Origin: Geodermatophilus telluris
GTDB lineage: Bacteria; Actinomycetota; Actinomycetes; Mycobacteriales; Geodermatophilaceae
DNA length: 60,054 bases
Direction of reading: 5' to 3'
Assembly (NCBI RefSeq): GCF_900102745.1
Contig: NZ_FMZF01000009.1
Location: forward strand, 1-60,054
Part shown: positions 8,009-16,474 of the stretch, piece after piece
Layout: each line of letters begins with the position of its first letter
How positions within the stretch are numbered: position 1 is the stretch's first letter
Program-made: the position numbers and the translations under genes
The notes under the pieces: model-generated
Seen by the model: the letters and a program-made list of their open reading frames with translations, nothing else
Told to the model about the DNA's origin: nothing
The model's database searches: none

Positions 8009-9792
8009 CCGCGCGGGTCGCCGTCCTGGTGCCGGTGCACGACCAGGCGGCCTTCCTGCCGCGCGCGCTGGAGTCGCTGCTCGCCCAGGAGGAGACCGGC
8101 TGGGAGGCGGTGGTCGTCGACGACGGCTCGCCCGAGCCGGTCGCCGTCCCTGCCGACCCGCGGCTGCGGCTGGTGCGCACCGCGGACAACCGCGGGCTGG
8201 GCGCGGCGCTGAACACCGCGCTGGACGCGACCACCGCACCGGTCGTGGCCCACCTGCCGGCCGACGACGTCTGGTCCCCCGCCCACCTGACCACCCTGCT
8301 CGCGGCCCTGGACGGCGGGGCGGTGCTGGCCCGCGCGGGGCTCACCGAGCCCGCCGGCACGCCCTACGCGCAGCTGGTGCAGGTGGCCCACCGGCGCACC
8401 GCCGACCGCTGGACCGAGCGCGCCGAGCTGGAGACCGACGACCTCGACCGGCTGATGTGGGCGCGGGTCGCCGCCCGCGGGACGACCGCGGACACCGGCC
8501 GGGTCACCTGCACGTGGACGCGGCACCCCGGGCAGCGGTCGCGGGCCATCCGGCCGTCGTCCGACGGCGGGCTGAACGTCTTCCGCAGCCGCTACCGGGT
8601 GGCCGGGCCGCTGCGCTTCGCCTCCACCGACGGCGGGGAGGTCGACGAGGTCGCCCGCTACGCGCGGTTCCGCGACCGCACGTACGAGGTCGCCGACGAC
8701 GGCCTGTCGGTGTTGATCGCCGGCGAGCTCGCGTTCAACCCCGAGCGGGTGCTCGCGCTGGCCGAGCGCGGTCACCGGCTCAGCGGGCTCTGGACGACCG
8801 ACGGGCTCGGCGACTCGACGGTCGGGCCGCTGCCGTTCGGGCACGTCGCCGACCTCGACCGCGACCGCTGGCAGGACGCCGTCCGGGACCTCGACCCCGA
8901 CGTCGTCTGGGCGCAGCTCAACTGGCGGGCGGTGCCGCTGGCGCACCGGCTGCGGTCGGCGTTCCCGGACCTGCCGTTCGTCTGGCACTTCAAGGAGGCG
9001 CCGCAGCGCAGCGTCGTCCGCGGGGAGTGGCCGCTGCTGGCGGACCTGGTGTGCGGCGCCGACGCCGTGCTGCTGGCCACCGAGGAGGAGCGCGACTGGT
9101 TCGCCCTGGCGCTCTCCGGCCGGGTGGACCCCGCCCGGCTCGGCGTCCTCGACGGCGACCTGCCCCCGCGCGAGTGGCTCGACGGGCCGCCGTCCCCGCG
9201 GCTGTCGGACGCCGACGGGCAGCCGCACGCCGCCGTCGTCGGCCGGCCCGCGGGGCTGGACCTGGACTGGGTGCTGGCGCTGGCCGAGCGCGGGGTGCAC
9301 ACCCACCTCCACGGCCAGGTGCGCGCGCCGGGGCCCACGGGCTCGTGGACCGGCTGGCTCGACGAGGCGCTGGCCCGCGCGCCCGGGTTCGTGCACGTGC
9401 ACCCGGCGGTCGGGCCGGAGGACTGGGTGCGCGAGTTGTCGCGGTACGACGCCGGCTGGCTGCACCGCTTCGACTCCGCCAACGGCGGCGACCTGCGGCG
9501 GGCGAGCTGGGACGACCTCAACTCCCCCGCCCGGCTGCCGGTGCTGCTCGCCGCCGGGCTGCCGCTGCTGCAGCAGGCCAACCCGGGGGCGCTGGTCTCG
9601 GTGGAGCGGGTGCTGCGGCAGGACGGGACGGGGCTGTTCTACCGCTGCGCCGACGACGTGGCCGCCGTGCTGCAGGAGGAGGTCGCGACGCGGGCGGGGC
9701 ACGCCGCGGCGGTGGCGGCCCGCGAGGGGCACGTCTTCGACGCCCACGCCGACCGCCTCGTCGACCTCTTCCGCTCGATCACGCGGTGCTGA
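8005..9792 (+). CDS. Two-domain glycosyltransferase (GT2 fused to GT4-like)
   Basis: A 595-residue protein. Residues 1-~180 are a GT-A fold: VAVLVPVHDQAAFLPRALES, then VVVDDGSPEP and a HLPADDVW metal-site motif typical of GT2. Residues ~225-595 resemble a divergent GT-B fold: LIAGELAFNPERVLALAERG, DPDVVWAQLNWRAVPLAH and FVWHFKEAPQRS, but with a weak canonical E-x7-E motif. The two halves may add successive sugars. It is translationally coupled (GTG in the preceding stop) to the GT4 gene. The GT4-like assignment of the C-terminal half is an inference. Confidence 0.72.
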   Translation: MTARVAVLVPVHDQAAFLPRALESLLAQEETGWEAVVVDDGSPEPVAVPADPRLRLVRTADNRGLGAALNTALDATTAPVVAHLPADDVWSPAHLTTLLAALDGGAVLARAGLTEPAGTPYAQLVQVAHRRTADRWTERAELETDDLDRLMWARVAARGTTADTGRVTCTWTRHPGQRSRAIRPSSDGGLNVFRSRYRVAGPLRFASTDGGEVDEVARYARFRDRTYEVADDGLSVLIAGELAFNPERVLALAERGHRLSGLWTTDGLGDSTVGPLPFGHVADLDRDRWQDAVRDLDPDVVWAQLNWRAVPLAHRLRSAFPDLPFVWHFKEAPQRSVVRGEWPLLADLVCGADAVLLATEEERDWFALALSGRVDPARLGVLDGDLPPREWLDGPPSPRLSDADGQPHAAVVGRPAGLDLDWVLALAERGVHTHLHGQVRAPGPTGSWTGWLDEALARAPGFVHVHPAVGPEDWVRELSRYDAGWLHRFDSANGGDLRRASWDDLNSPARLPVLLAAGLPLLQQANPGALVSVERVLRQDGTGLFYRCADDVAAVLQEEVATRAGHAAAVAAREGHVFDAHADRLVDLFRSITRC

Positions 9793-9851
9793 AGGACCCT
9801 CTGCCCCGCGCGGCCGGCGGGAGTGTCGGACCCCGGTCCTACCGTCGGCGC

Positions 9852-10637
9852 GTGGTGGCTGCGCTGCGGTGGGCGGTGACCGACGGGCCGGACGGCGCGT
9901 CGGCCGTCGAGCTGCCCGCGGACGCCGCCGCCGCGCGCCGGCTGGCCGAGCAGGCGCGCGGCGGGCTCTGGTGCGCTCGGGCGGCCGGGGGCTGCGGCGG
10001 TCGGCTGGTCGTCGGCGGGACGCCACCCGCGCTCCGGCACACCGGCGACGACCCGTGCGCGTTCCGCCGCCGGCCGGCGGCGGCCGGTCCCGCCTACGAC
10101 CACCTGCGCTACCGGGCCCCGCTCGTGTCCTGGCTCACCGGGCAGGGCCACCGGCCGCGGGTGCTGCGGGTGCCCGACGTGGGTGGACACCCCGGCCTGC
10201 GGCTCGTCGTCGAGGCGTCGGGCGCGGTGCTGGAGGTCCAGCTCGCGCCGCTGGACGACACCGCGTGGCGCGCGCGGGACGACCGGGCCCGGCGGTCGGC
10301 CCGGTCGGTCACCTGGCTCTACGGCCCCGACGCCGACGCCGCCGCCGCCACCGAGGCCAGCGTGCGCGGCGCCGCCCTGTCGCTGCGCCGCCACGACCGC
10401 GGCCTGCTCCTCGGTGTGCGCGGCGCCGGGGACGCGGTGCGCTGGGTGCGCCCGTCCGCCTGCCGGCTCACCGCCGACGGCGTCACCGCGCCCGGCCTCG
10501 CCGACGCCCGTGCTGCGCACGCCCGGCACGCCGCCGAGCGGCAGGAGGCGGCGCGGCGCGCGGCCCGCCGCACCGAGCGGGCGCGTCCGGTGGTGGCGGA
10601 GGAGCTGCCGCTCTGGCCGCTGGCGTCGACCGCCTGA
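9852..10637 (+). CDS. CoiA-like (competence/nuclease family) protein
   Basis: A ~261-residue protein. A treble of Cys at residues ~42-49 with GGRLVVGGTPPALRHTGDDP recalls the zinc-like N-terminal part of CoiA-like proteins. Then DHLRYRAPLVSWLTGQGHRP, DVGGHPGLRLVVEASGAVLE and VQLAPLDDTAWRARDD match the nuclease core (H..L...L..W, RpDv, EvQ.S.l....w..R). CoiA is linked to recombination of incoming DNA in firmicutes; the actinobacterial role is unknown. The active-site D/E-x-Q is partly changed. GTG 9852 or 9855 is the start. The assignment is a pattern match by eye. Confidence 0.55.
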   Translation: MVAALRWAVTDGPDGASAVELPADAAAARRLAEQARGGLWCARAAGGCGGRLVVGGTPPALRHTGDDPCAFRRRPAAAGPAYDHLRYRAPLVSWLTGQGHRPRVLRVPDVGGHPGLRLVVEASGAVLEVQLAPLDDTAWRARDDRARRSARSVTWLYGPDADAAAATEASVRGAALSLRRHDRGLLLGVRGAGDAVRWVRPSACRLTADGVTAPGLADARAAHARHAAERQEAARRAARRTERARPVVAEELPLWPLASTA

Positions 10638-10645
10638 CGCCAGCG

Positions 10646-10663
10646 CCTGACGCCGGCGTCAGG
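10646..10663. terminator. Perfect palindrome at convergent gene ends
   Basis: CCTGACGCCGGCGTCAGG reads the same on both strands and contains the stop codon of the minus-strand His-rich gene (10659-10661). It lies 9 bases after the CoiA-like stop and is a likely bidirectional terminator. Confidence 0.6.
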
Positions 10664-11129
10664 ACGCCGCGCCGGTGGACTGCTCGTCGGGCTCCTGCAC
10701 CGGCTGCGACTCGGGCCGGGGCTCGGGTCGTGGCTCGGGTCGTGGCTCGGGCTCCGCCGGGACGGGCCGCCGCTGCCCGTGCGGCAGCCGCGCCACCACG
10801 GCCGCGGGCAGGTGGACGTGCGGCAGGTGCAGGTGCGGCAGGTGGACGTGCGGCACGTGCGGGCGCGGCAGCCGCACCGGCGGCACGTGCGGGTGCGGCA
10901 GGCGCAGGCTCGGCAGGTGCAGCTGGGCCAGCCGGCCCGACGGCGGCGGCCGGCGGGCCAGCACCGCGGCGGCGCGGAGGCGGCGGTTGGCCTCCTCCCG
11001 CTCGCGCACCGTCGTCGGCACCGCCCGGTGGTCCCGCTCCCAGCGGGCCGTGTCGGCGCGGGCCAGCACGATCACCAGCGCCGTCGAGGCGGCGAACCCG
11101 CCGACGGCGACGACCGCCCACCACCACAT
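10659..11129 (-). CDS. Single-pass membrane protein with His/Leu/Pro-rich tail
   Basis: This 156-residue protein begins MWWWAVVAVGGFAASTALVI, one transmembrane helix. A charged RWERDHRAVPTTVREREEAN stretch follows. Residues ~68-115 consist of short L-P-H/R-x-H/R units (LPHPHVPPV, LPHLHLPHVHLP), giving about a dozen alternating histidines. The C-terminus is Pro/Glu/Arg-rich. The start is ATG 11129 behind GGGAGGG. The alternating histidines could bind metal, but no family is recognised. It may have grown by short repeat expansion: the GTGCGGCAGGTG-type units are visible at 10795-10925. Confidence 0.65.
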   Translation of the reverse strand: MWWWAVVAVGGFAASTALVIVLARADTARWERDHRAVPTTVREREEANRRLRAAAVLARRPPPSGRLAQLHLPSLRLPHPHVPPVRLPRPHVPHVHLPHLHLPHVHLPAAVVARLPHGQRRPVPAEPEPRPEPRPEPRPESQPVQEPDEQSTGAAS

Positions 11130-11268
11130 GACGCCCTCCCCTGAGCGCCGTGCCGCGGTACCCGCGGCGGATGGCCACAGGGTCCACCCGGGACCGGAAC
11201 CGGACAAGCCGGAGCAGCGCGCCACACCGGCGACGCGCCGCGGACGCGCCCGGGGCCCGGGGGCGGCG

Positions 11269-12381
11269 TCAGAACCGGAGGACCGCCTGCAGCGGCGGGG
11301 CGGGCAGCCGGCGGGCGGCGAGGTCGGCGAGCAGCGCCGGGCCGTCCTCGAGGGCCACGACGTCGGTGACCAGGTGCCGGCGGACGTCGTCGCCGCGCTC
11401 GCGGAGCAGGTCGAGCGTGGCCTCGGCCAGTGCACGGCGCGGCCAGTCGGCGGCCATGCCGCGCGGCACCCGGCTGATCTGCGCGCACACCACCGACAGG
11501 CCGTTGTGGTGGAACTCCTCGCCGAGCCGGACCGCCGCGGCGCCGGCCTGGTAGAAGCCGAGGTCGACCACGACGCCCTGCGGCCGCAGCGCCTTGAGCC
11601 CGGTGGCCAGGTCGGTGTCGTGACCGCGGCACTGCAGGACCAGGTCGGCGCCGGCGTCGCCGGGGGCGTGCCGCCAGCGGCGCTTGACCTCCGCCCAGTC
11701 GCCCGCCGCGACGGTGTCCAGGCCCAGCGCCGCGGCCGCGGCTCGCCGCCCGGGCGCGGACTCGGCGACGACGACGTCGGCGGCGCCGTGCCGGACGGCG
11801 AGCAGCGCCGAGAGCAGCCCGATGACGCCGGCGCCGGTGACCAGGACGTGCCGGTCGCGGACGCCGTCGCCGACCCCGCCGCGGGGCCCGGCGAGCTGCG
11901 CGGTGGCGTGCAGCAGGCCGTTGACGCAGATCGGGCCCATCTGCGCGAGGTAGACGCCGAGCAGCGGGTCGAGGTCGCCGGGCACCGGGACCACCGGCAC
12001 CGCCGCCGGGTCCGCGCAGCGGCCGGTGCGGTGCCCGTAGGCCATCGCGACCCGGGTGCCCTCGGCGAGGTCGGGGGTGCGGCTCTCGGTGACCAGGCCG
12101 ACCTCCATGTAGCCCAGCTGCCGCACCGGGTAGCCCGCGGTCGGGCCGTCGGCGGTGAACGAGCGCCGGTCGGGGTCCCAGGACAGCGCGTGGTGCGGAT
12201 CGGTGCCGCGCACGATCGCCACCTCCGTGCCGGCGCTCACGCCGCTGTACTCGGTGGCCACCCAGGCCTGCCCGGGCCCCGGCGCGGGCTCGGTGTCGTC
12301 GAGCAGCGCCGGCTCCCCCGGCGCGAGGACGCCGAGGGTGCGCACCGGGCGGCCCGCCGGCCCGCCGTCCGTCGCCTCCAC
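11269..12381 (-). CDS. MDR-family (zinc-type alcohol dehydrogenase-like) oxidoreductase
   Basis: A ~370-residue medium-chain dehydrogenase. ATEYSGVSAGTEVAIVRG is the subgroup signature shared with BchC-like and related dehydrogenases. VLVTGAGVIGLLSALLAVRH is the NAD(P) Rossmann loop. The catalytic zinc ligands and the four-Cys structural zinc site of classical ADH are not evident, so it is probably a zinc-independent or altered-zinc member. GTG 12381 has an AGGA six bases upstream; the true start could be slightly upstream. It is divergent from the K+ channel gene. Substrate unknown. Confidence 0.8.
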   Translation of the reverse strand: MEATDGGPAGRPVRTLGVLAPGEPALLDDTEPAPGPGQAWVATEYSGVSAGTEVAIVRGTDPHHALSWDPDRRSFTADGPTAGYPVRQLGYMEVGLVTESRTPDLAEGTRVAMAYGHRTGRCADPAAVPVVPVPGDLDPLLGVYLAQMGPICVNGLLHATAQLAGPRGGVGDGVRDRHVLVTGAGVIGLLSALLAVRHGAADVVVAESAPGRRAAAAALGLDTVAAGDWAEVKRRWRHAPGDAGADLVLQCRGHDTDLATGLKALRPQGVVVDLGFYQAGAAAVRLGEEFHHNGLSVVCAQISRVPRGMAADWPRRALAEATLDLLRERGDDVRRHLVTDVVALEDGPALLADLAARRLPAPPLQAVLRF

Positions 12382-12462
12382 CTGCGCGTCCTGCCCCCCG
12401 CACGGGCCGGTCAACCCCACGGGTGACCGTCGATCCGGGCCCGCCGGTGGGAGGCTCCCCCG

Positions 12463-13332
12463 GTGGCACCGGGTGGCGGCTGGGCGGCGACGGCGGCCGG
12501 CGCGCTGCTGGTGGCACTGGTCCTGCGGGACGTCGTCCACACGCTGTGGCACCCCAGCGGCCGGCGGGGGCTCAGCCGGCGGCTGATGCAGGTGCTGTGG
12601 CGGGCCGGGCGGGCGGCGCGCCGCCGGTCGGGCAGCGGGTTCCTGGGCGGGCCGGTGGCGATGGTGGTCGTCGTCCTCACCTGGGTGCTGCTGCTGGTGC
12701 TCGGCTGGACGCTGGTCTACTGGCCGCACGTGCCCGGCGGCTTCGTCTACGGCAGCGGGCTGGACGTCGACCGCGCCGGGCCGCTCGACGCCGTCTACCT
12801 CTCGCTGGTGACCCTGGCGACCCTCGGCTTCGGCGACATCGTCCCGGCCAGCCCGTGGCTGCGGCTCGTCGTCCCGCTGCAGGCGCTGGTCGGCTTCGTG
12901 CTGCTGACGGCGGCGGTGACCTGGGTGCTGCAGGTCTACCCGGCGCTGAGCCGGCGGCGGGCGCTGGCGCTGCGGCTGGCCCTGCTGGGGCGCGCCGCCC
13001 TGCCGGGGGCGGCCGTCGGCGGGGGTCTGCTGCGCGAGCTGGCCGTCGACCTCGTGCAGGTGCGCGTCGACCTCACCCAGCACGCCGAGACGCACTACTT
13101 CCGCGACGTCGACCCCGAGACGACGCTGCCGCTGCAGCTGCCGGTGGCGGTGGAGCTGGCCGCGGCGGCCGCGTGCTCGCCCGACGTCCAGGTCCGGACC
13201 GCGGCCGCGCTGCTCGACCTCGCGCTCGAGGACCTCACCGGCGTGCTCGACCGGCAGTTCCTGCACCGCGGCGGGACGGTGCGCGACCGGGTGGCCGCCT
13301 ACGCCGACGACCACGGCCACACCTCGGCGTGA
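12463..13332 (+). CDS. Two-TM potassium channel family protein
   Basis: A 289-residue membrane protein. Helix 1 lies near residues 5-22 and another at ~64-88. The pore loop carries the selectivity filter TLGFGD (residues 120-125), here GFG instead of GYG, and a final helix spans ~133-156. The cytoplasmic C-terminal ~130 residues are helical with no RCK/TrkA nucleotide site seen. It should pass K+ across the membrane. GTG 12463 is 81 bases from the divergent MDR gene. A non-K+ selectivity cannot be excluded because of the Phe in the filter, which is also common in bacterial homologs. Confidence 0.82.
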   Translation: MAPGGGWAATAAGALLVALVLRDVVHTLWHPSGRRGLSRRLMQVLWRAGRAARRRSGSGFLGGPVAMVVVVLTWVLLLVLGWTLVYWPHVPGGFVYGSGLDVDRAGPLDAVYLSLVTLATLGFGDIVPASPWLRLVVPLQALVGFVLLTAAVTWVLQVYPALSRRRALALRLALLGRAALPGAAVGGGLLRELAVDLVQVRVDLTQHAETHYFRDVDPETTLPLQLPVAVELAAAAACSPDVQVRTAAALLDLALEDLTGVLDRQFLHRGGTVRDRVAAYADDHGHTSA

Positions 13333-13335
13333 CCC

Positions 13336-13818
13336 TCAGCTGACGAGGGCCTGCGTCGCCGACTCCTTGAGCTTGGCGTTCGCCCAGCGCATCTGCCGCA
13401 GCGTGTCGGGGTGGCAGCGCCTGGCCAGCTCGAACAGGGCGCGCTTGCGCGCGCCCTGCGCGGCCTGGGCCAGCAGCTCCCAGTCCAGCGAGACGCCGGC
13501 GGCCTCGCGGTGCACGTGCCGCAGGTCGGCGAGCAGCAGCAGGCCGGGCTCGGACCGGTGCCGCAGCAGGTCCGCCGTGGTCTGCCGGATCGTCTCCAGG
13601 ACCCCCGGGTCGTGCGGCGGCTCGGGGTCGAGGTCGACGCCGAAGTCGGCGCCGACCCGGGCCAGCTCGGTGACGTGCCGCTGCGACCAGCGGGCGACGT
13701 CCCGGGCGACGTGGAAGACCTCGTGGTCGCCCGCGTGCCGGTCGGAGACGGCGAGCAGCGTGCGCGTCAGGTGGACCTCCGCGCGGTGCAGCTCCTCGAT
13801 CGCCAGTCCCAGCTTCAC
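13336..13818 (-). CDS. Conserved helical protein linked to molybdopterin oxidoreductase
   Basis: This 160-residue all-helical protein begins VKLGLAIEELHRAEVHLTRT, then RHAGDHEVFHVARDVARWSQ. Many His/Glu pairs are spaced as in ferritin-like bundles, but no full metal motif is certain. The GTG start overlaps the TGA of the molybdopterin oxidoreductase by 4 bases, so it is co-translated with it and may be a partner or chaperone. This role is an inference from position alone. Confidence 0.6.
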   Translation of the reverse strand: MKLGLAIEELHRAEVHLTRTLLAVSDRHAGDHEVFHVARDVARWSQRHVTELARVGADFGVDLDPEPPHDPGVLETIRQTTADLLRHRSEPGLLLLADLRHVHREAAGVSLDWELLAQAAQGARKRALFELARRCHPDTLRQMRWANAKLKESATQALVS

Positions 13819-16259
13819 CGCGTCCCCCCGGTGGTCTCCTCCGCGAGCGCGGCGTCCCCGCCGCGGGTGGGCGGCACGTCGGCGGCCACGGGCCGGGACG
13901 CGGTGGTCGTCGGCGCCGGGGACGGCGTGCCGTCGGAGGCCGCCAGCCGGGTCACCGCGGCGGCCGCCGTCTTGAAGATCGGCTGCTTGGACACCGGGTC
14001 CCAGTCGGTCGGGGTCAGCTCGTTGGCGGCCCGGCCCCGCTCCCGCGCGTCGGGATCGTCCCAGTAGCCGTAGTGGAAGGGCAGGAAGAGCACGCCGGGC
14101 CGGATGCCGCAGACCCGCAGCCGCGCCTCGACCCGCCCGCGCGGCGTGCAGACCTCCAGCAGGTCGCCCTCGCCCCAGCCGCGGTCGGCGGCGTCCGAGG
14201 GTGACATCTCCACCCACACCTCCGGGGCGGCGGCCTGCAGCTGGGGCGCGCGGCCGGTCTTGGTGCGGGTGTGGAACTGGTAGATGGTCCGGCCGGTGAC
14301 CAGCTGGAACGGGAACTCCTGGCCGGGCAGCTCGTGCGGGGGCACGTACTCGGCCGCCTTGAGGACCGCCCGTCCCTCGGGGTTGAGGGCCCGGTACTCG
14401 CTCTCCTCCAGCGGCGCGCCGGTGACCAGGTCGCGGCCGTAGCTCTCGCAGTGGTCGGGGGCGGCGAAGAACCGGCCGCCCTCGTACAGCCGCTCGGTGC
14501 CCTCGGGCGCCTCCTCGGTGACCGGCCACTGGATGCCGTTGCGCTCCCGCAGCTTCGCGTAGGACAGCCCGCTGTAGTCGCAGGGCCGGCCGCGGCTGCA
14601 CTCCTTCCAGCCCTCGAACGCGCCCTCGGCGTCCGACCACGTCACCAGCGGGGCGCCGTCCTGGTCCTGCAGTCCCAGCCGGTGGGCGAACTCGATCAGG
14701 ATGTCGAGGTCGGCGCGGGCCTCGCCGGGCGGGTCGACGGCCTTCTCCGACAGGTGCACGGTGCGGTCGACGTTGGTGAAGGTGCCCGTCTTCTCACCCC
14801 ACGTGGCGGCGGGCAGGACGACGTCGGCGAGCTGCGCGGTCTCGGTGAGGAAGAGGTCCTGGACGACGAGGAACAGCCGCTCCTGGGCGAGGATCTCCCG
14901 GATCCGGCCGAGTTCGGGCAGCGAGACCGCCGGGTTGGTGGCGGTGACGTAGAGGAAGCGCAGCGAGCCCTCCTCGGCGTGCCGGAACATCTGCATCGCG
15001 TGCGTGGGCGGCGAGTAGTGCGGGATGGAGAAGGGGTCGAGGTTCCACACCCGCGCGAGGTCGGCGACCTGCTGGTCGTTGGACCAGTTGCGGAAGCCGG
15101 CCAGGTCGCCGTCGGCACCGGCCTCGCGGGTGTTCTCCGCGGTGGGCTGGCCGTTCATCTGCAGGATCCCGCACCCGGGCTTGCCGAGCATGCCGCGCAC
15201 CAGGTTGAGGTTGTTGACCTGGACGGCGGCCGCGGTGGCCTGGTGGGACTGGTAGAAGCCCTGCAGCACGGTGGACAGCAGCCGCTCGGCGGTGCCGAGC
15301 ACCCGGGCGGCCTCCCGCACCTGCGCAGCCGGGACGTCGCACACCTGCTCGGCGACCTCCGGCGGGTAGTCACGCACCCGGGCCTCCAGCTCCGCGAAGC
15401 CCACGGTGTGCGCGTCGACGTACTCCCGGTCGACCCAGCCGTTGCCGATGACCTCGTGCAGCAGCGCGTTCATGAGCACGACGTTGGTGCCCGGCCGCGG
15501 CGCCAGGTGCACCGTGGCGGCCCGCGCCACCGGCGTCTCCCGCGGGTCGACGCAGACCACCTGCGGCGGGTTCGGGCCGGCCAGCCGGTCCAGCACGCGG
15601 GTCCACAGCACCGACTGCGTCTCGGCCATGTTGTGCCCGAACAGCGCGATCACGTCGCAGTGGTCGACGTCGGTGTAGGAGCCGGGCTGGCCGTCGGAGC
15701 CGAAGCTCTCCTTGAGCGCCGCGGCCGCCGTTGCGGTGCACAGCCGGGTGTTGCCGTCGACGTGGTTGGTGCCGATGCCGCCGTGGGCGATCAGGCCGAG
15801 CGTGTAGTACTCCTCCAGGAACAGCTGCCCGGAGGTGTAGAAGCCGACCGCGCTGGGCCCCTGCTCGTCGAGCAGCTCCCGGCACCGGCCGGCGACGGCG
15901 CCCATCGCGGTGTCCCAGTCGGTCTCCACCAGCTCGCCGCCGCGGCGGATCAGCGGCCGCGTGAGCCGGTCCGGCGAGTTGTTGGCCTGCCAGCCGTAGA
16001 GGTCCTTCGGGCCCAGCCGGCCGTGGTTGACCCGGTCCTCGGCGCGGCCGCGGACGCCGACGATGCGGCCGTCCTTGACCGCGATGTCCAGGCCGTCGCC
16101 GTTGCTGTGCAGGATCGTCGCCGACGGCACCCAGCGGTCGACGTCCTCGGCGCTCAGCCCGTCGGCCAGGTAGGAGTCGACGCGCACCGGCCAGGTCTCC
16201 CCCGGCCCGTACGGCGTCCGCGTCCCCCACGGCTCGGCGATCCGGTCCCTCCGCACCAC
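13815..16259 (-). CDS. Molybdopterin (bis-MGD) oxidoreductase lacking the N-terminal [4Fe-4S] cysteines
   Basis: This ~814-residue DMSO-reductase-superfamily enzyme has domain order as in formate dehydrogenase and NapA. Residues ~45-85 align with the Fe-S domain, yet the Cys positions are replaced (VPSATILHSNGDGLDIAVKD, then HGRLGPKDLYGW). The active-site segment GNTRLCTATAAAALKESFG offers Cys174 as Mo ligand. IALFGHNMAETQSV, LVRGMLGKPGCGILQMNGQP and C-terminal FPFQLVTGRTIYQFHTRTKT bind the cofactor. No Tat signal is seen, so it is cytoplasmic. The start is GTG 16259 or 16256, with GAGGAGG 5 or 8 bases upstream. Substrate unknown; the electron route without FS0 is unclear. Confidence 0.85.
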   Translation of the reverse strand: MVRRDRIAEPWGTRTPYGPGETWPVRVDSYLADGLSAEDVDRWVPSATILHSNGDGLDIAVKDGRIVGVRGRAEDRVNHGRLGPKDLYGWQANNSPDRLTRPLIRRGGELVETDWDTAMGAVAGRCRELLDEQGPSAVGFYTSGQLFLEEYYTLGLIAHGGIGTNHVDGNTRLCTATAAAALKESFGSDGQPGSYTDVDHCDVIALFGHNMAETQSVLWTRVLDRLAGPNPPQVVCVDPRETPVARAATVHLAPRPGTNVVLMNALLHEVIGNGWVDREYVDAHTVGFAELEARVRDYPPEVAEQVCDVPAAQVREAARVLGTAERLLSTVLQGFYQSHQATAAAVQVNNLNLVRGMLGKPGCGILQMNGQPTAENTREAGADGDLAGFRNWSNDQQVADLARVWNLDPFSIPHYSPPTHAMQMFRHAEEGSLRFLYVTATNPAVSLPELGRIREILAQERLFLVVQDLFLTETAQLADVVLPAATWGEKTGTFTNVDRTVHLSEKAVDPPGEARADLDILIEFAHRLGLQDQDGAPLVTWSDAEGAFEGWKECSRGRPCDYSGLSYAKLRERNGIQWPVTEEAPEGTERLYEGGRFFAAPDHCESYGRDLVTGAPLEESEYRALNPEGRAVLKAAEYVPPHELPGQEFPFQLVTGRTIYQFHTRTKTGRAPQLQAAAPEVWVEMSPSDAADRGWGEGDLLEVCTPRGRVEARLRVCGIRPGVLFLPFHYGYWDDPDARERGRAANELTPTDWDPVSKQPIFKTAAAAVTRLAASDGTPSPAPTTTASRPVAADVPPTRGGDAALAEETTGGTR

Positions 16260-16294
16260 GTCCGCCTCCTCGCTCGGCCCCGGCCGGTACGACA

Positions 16295-16310
16295 GTTGCC
16301 GGATGTCAAC
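16295..16310 (-). promoter_or_regulatory. Operator-like inverted repeat upstream of molybdopterin oxidoreductase
   Basis: GTTGCCGGATGTCAAC lies 36 bases ahead of the oxidoreductase start. Read on the minus strand it gives GTTGACATCCGGCAAC, which also contains a TTGACA -35-like hexamer. The rhodopsin promoter has a near-identical copy at 16460-16474. A shared regulator of the two divergent units is inferred. Confidence 0.5.
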
Positions 16311-16440
16311 GGTCCCGGGGACCGGGGCCCGTACCCGGCCGCTGACGTGCGCAACCGCCACCGGTACCAGGACTGCCCGGCCCCGGTACCGGGTAGCGCG
16401 CCGGGGCCCGAGGTCCTCCGGCCGCCCACGAGACACCGGA

Positions 16441-16474
16441 CACTTGCTCTCCGTCAAGTGTTGCATCCGGCAAC
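16441..16474 (+). promoter_or_regulatory. Rhodopsin promoter motifs: CACTTG/CAAGTG and GTTGC/GCAAC inverted repeats
   Basis: CACTTG (16441-16446) and CAAGTG (16455-16460) form a perfect inverted repeat with an 8-base gap. GTTGCATCCGGCAAC (16460-16474) follows directly; its reverse complement differs from the site at 16295-16310 by one missing T. The rhodopsin start lies 65 bases downstream. The arrangement looks like a regulator site at or near the -35 region; no regulator gene is adjacent. Confidence 0.5.

Noticed and set aside
6417..10637. 1,406-codon open frame on the plus strand
   Set aside because: It is out of frame with the GT4, GT2-GT4 and CoiA-like genes for most of its length; its translation is Pro/Arg/Ala low-complexity. 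Only its last 262 codons (the CoiA-like gene) are real.
10800..10930. GTGCGGCAGGTG-type repeats suggesting a promoter or CRISPR-like array
   Set aside because: They are the His/Leu/Pro codons of the membrane protein, in frame, with no unique spacers.
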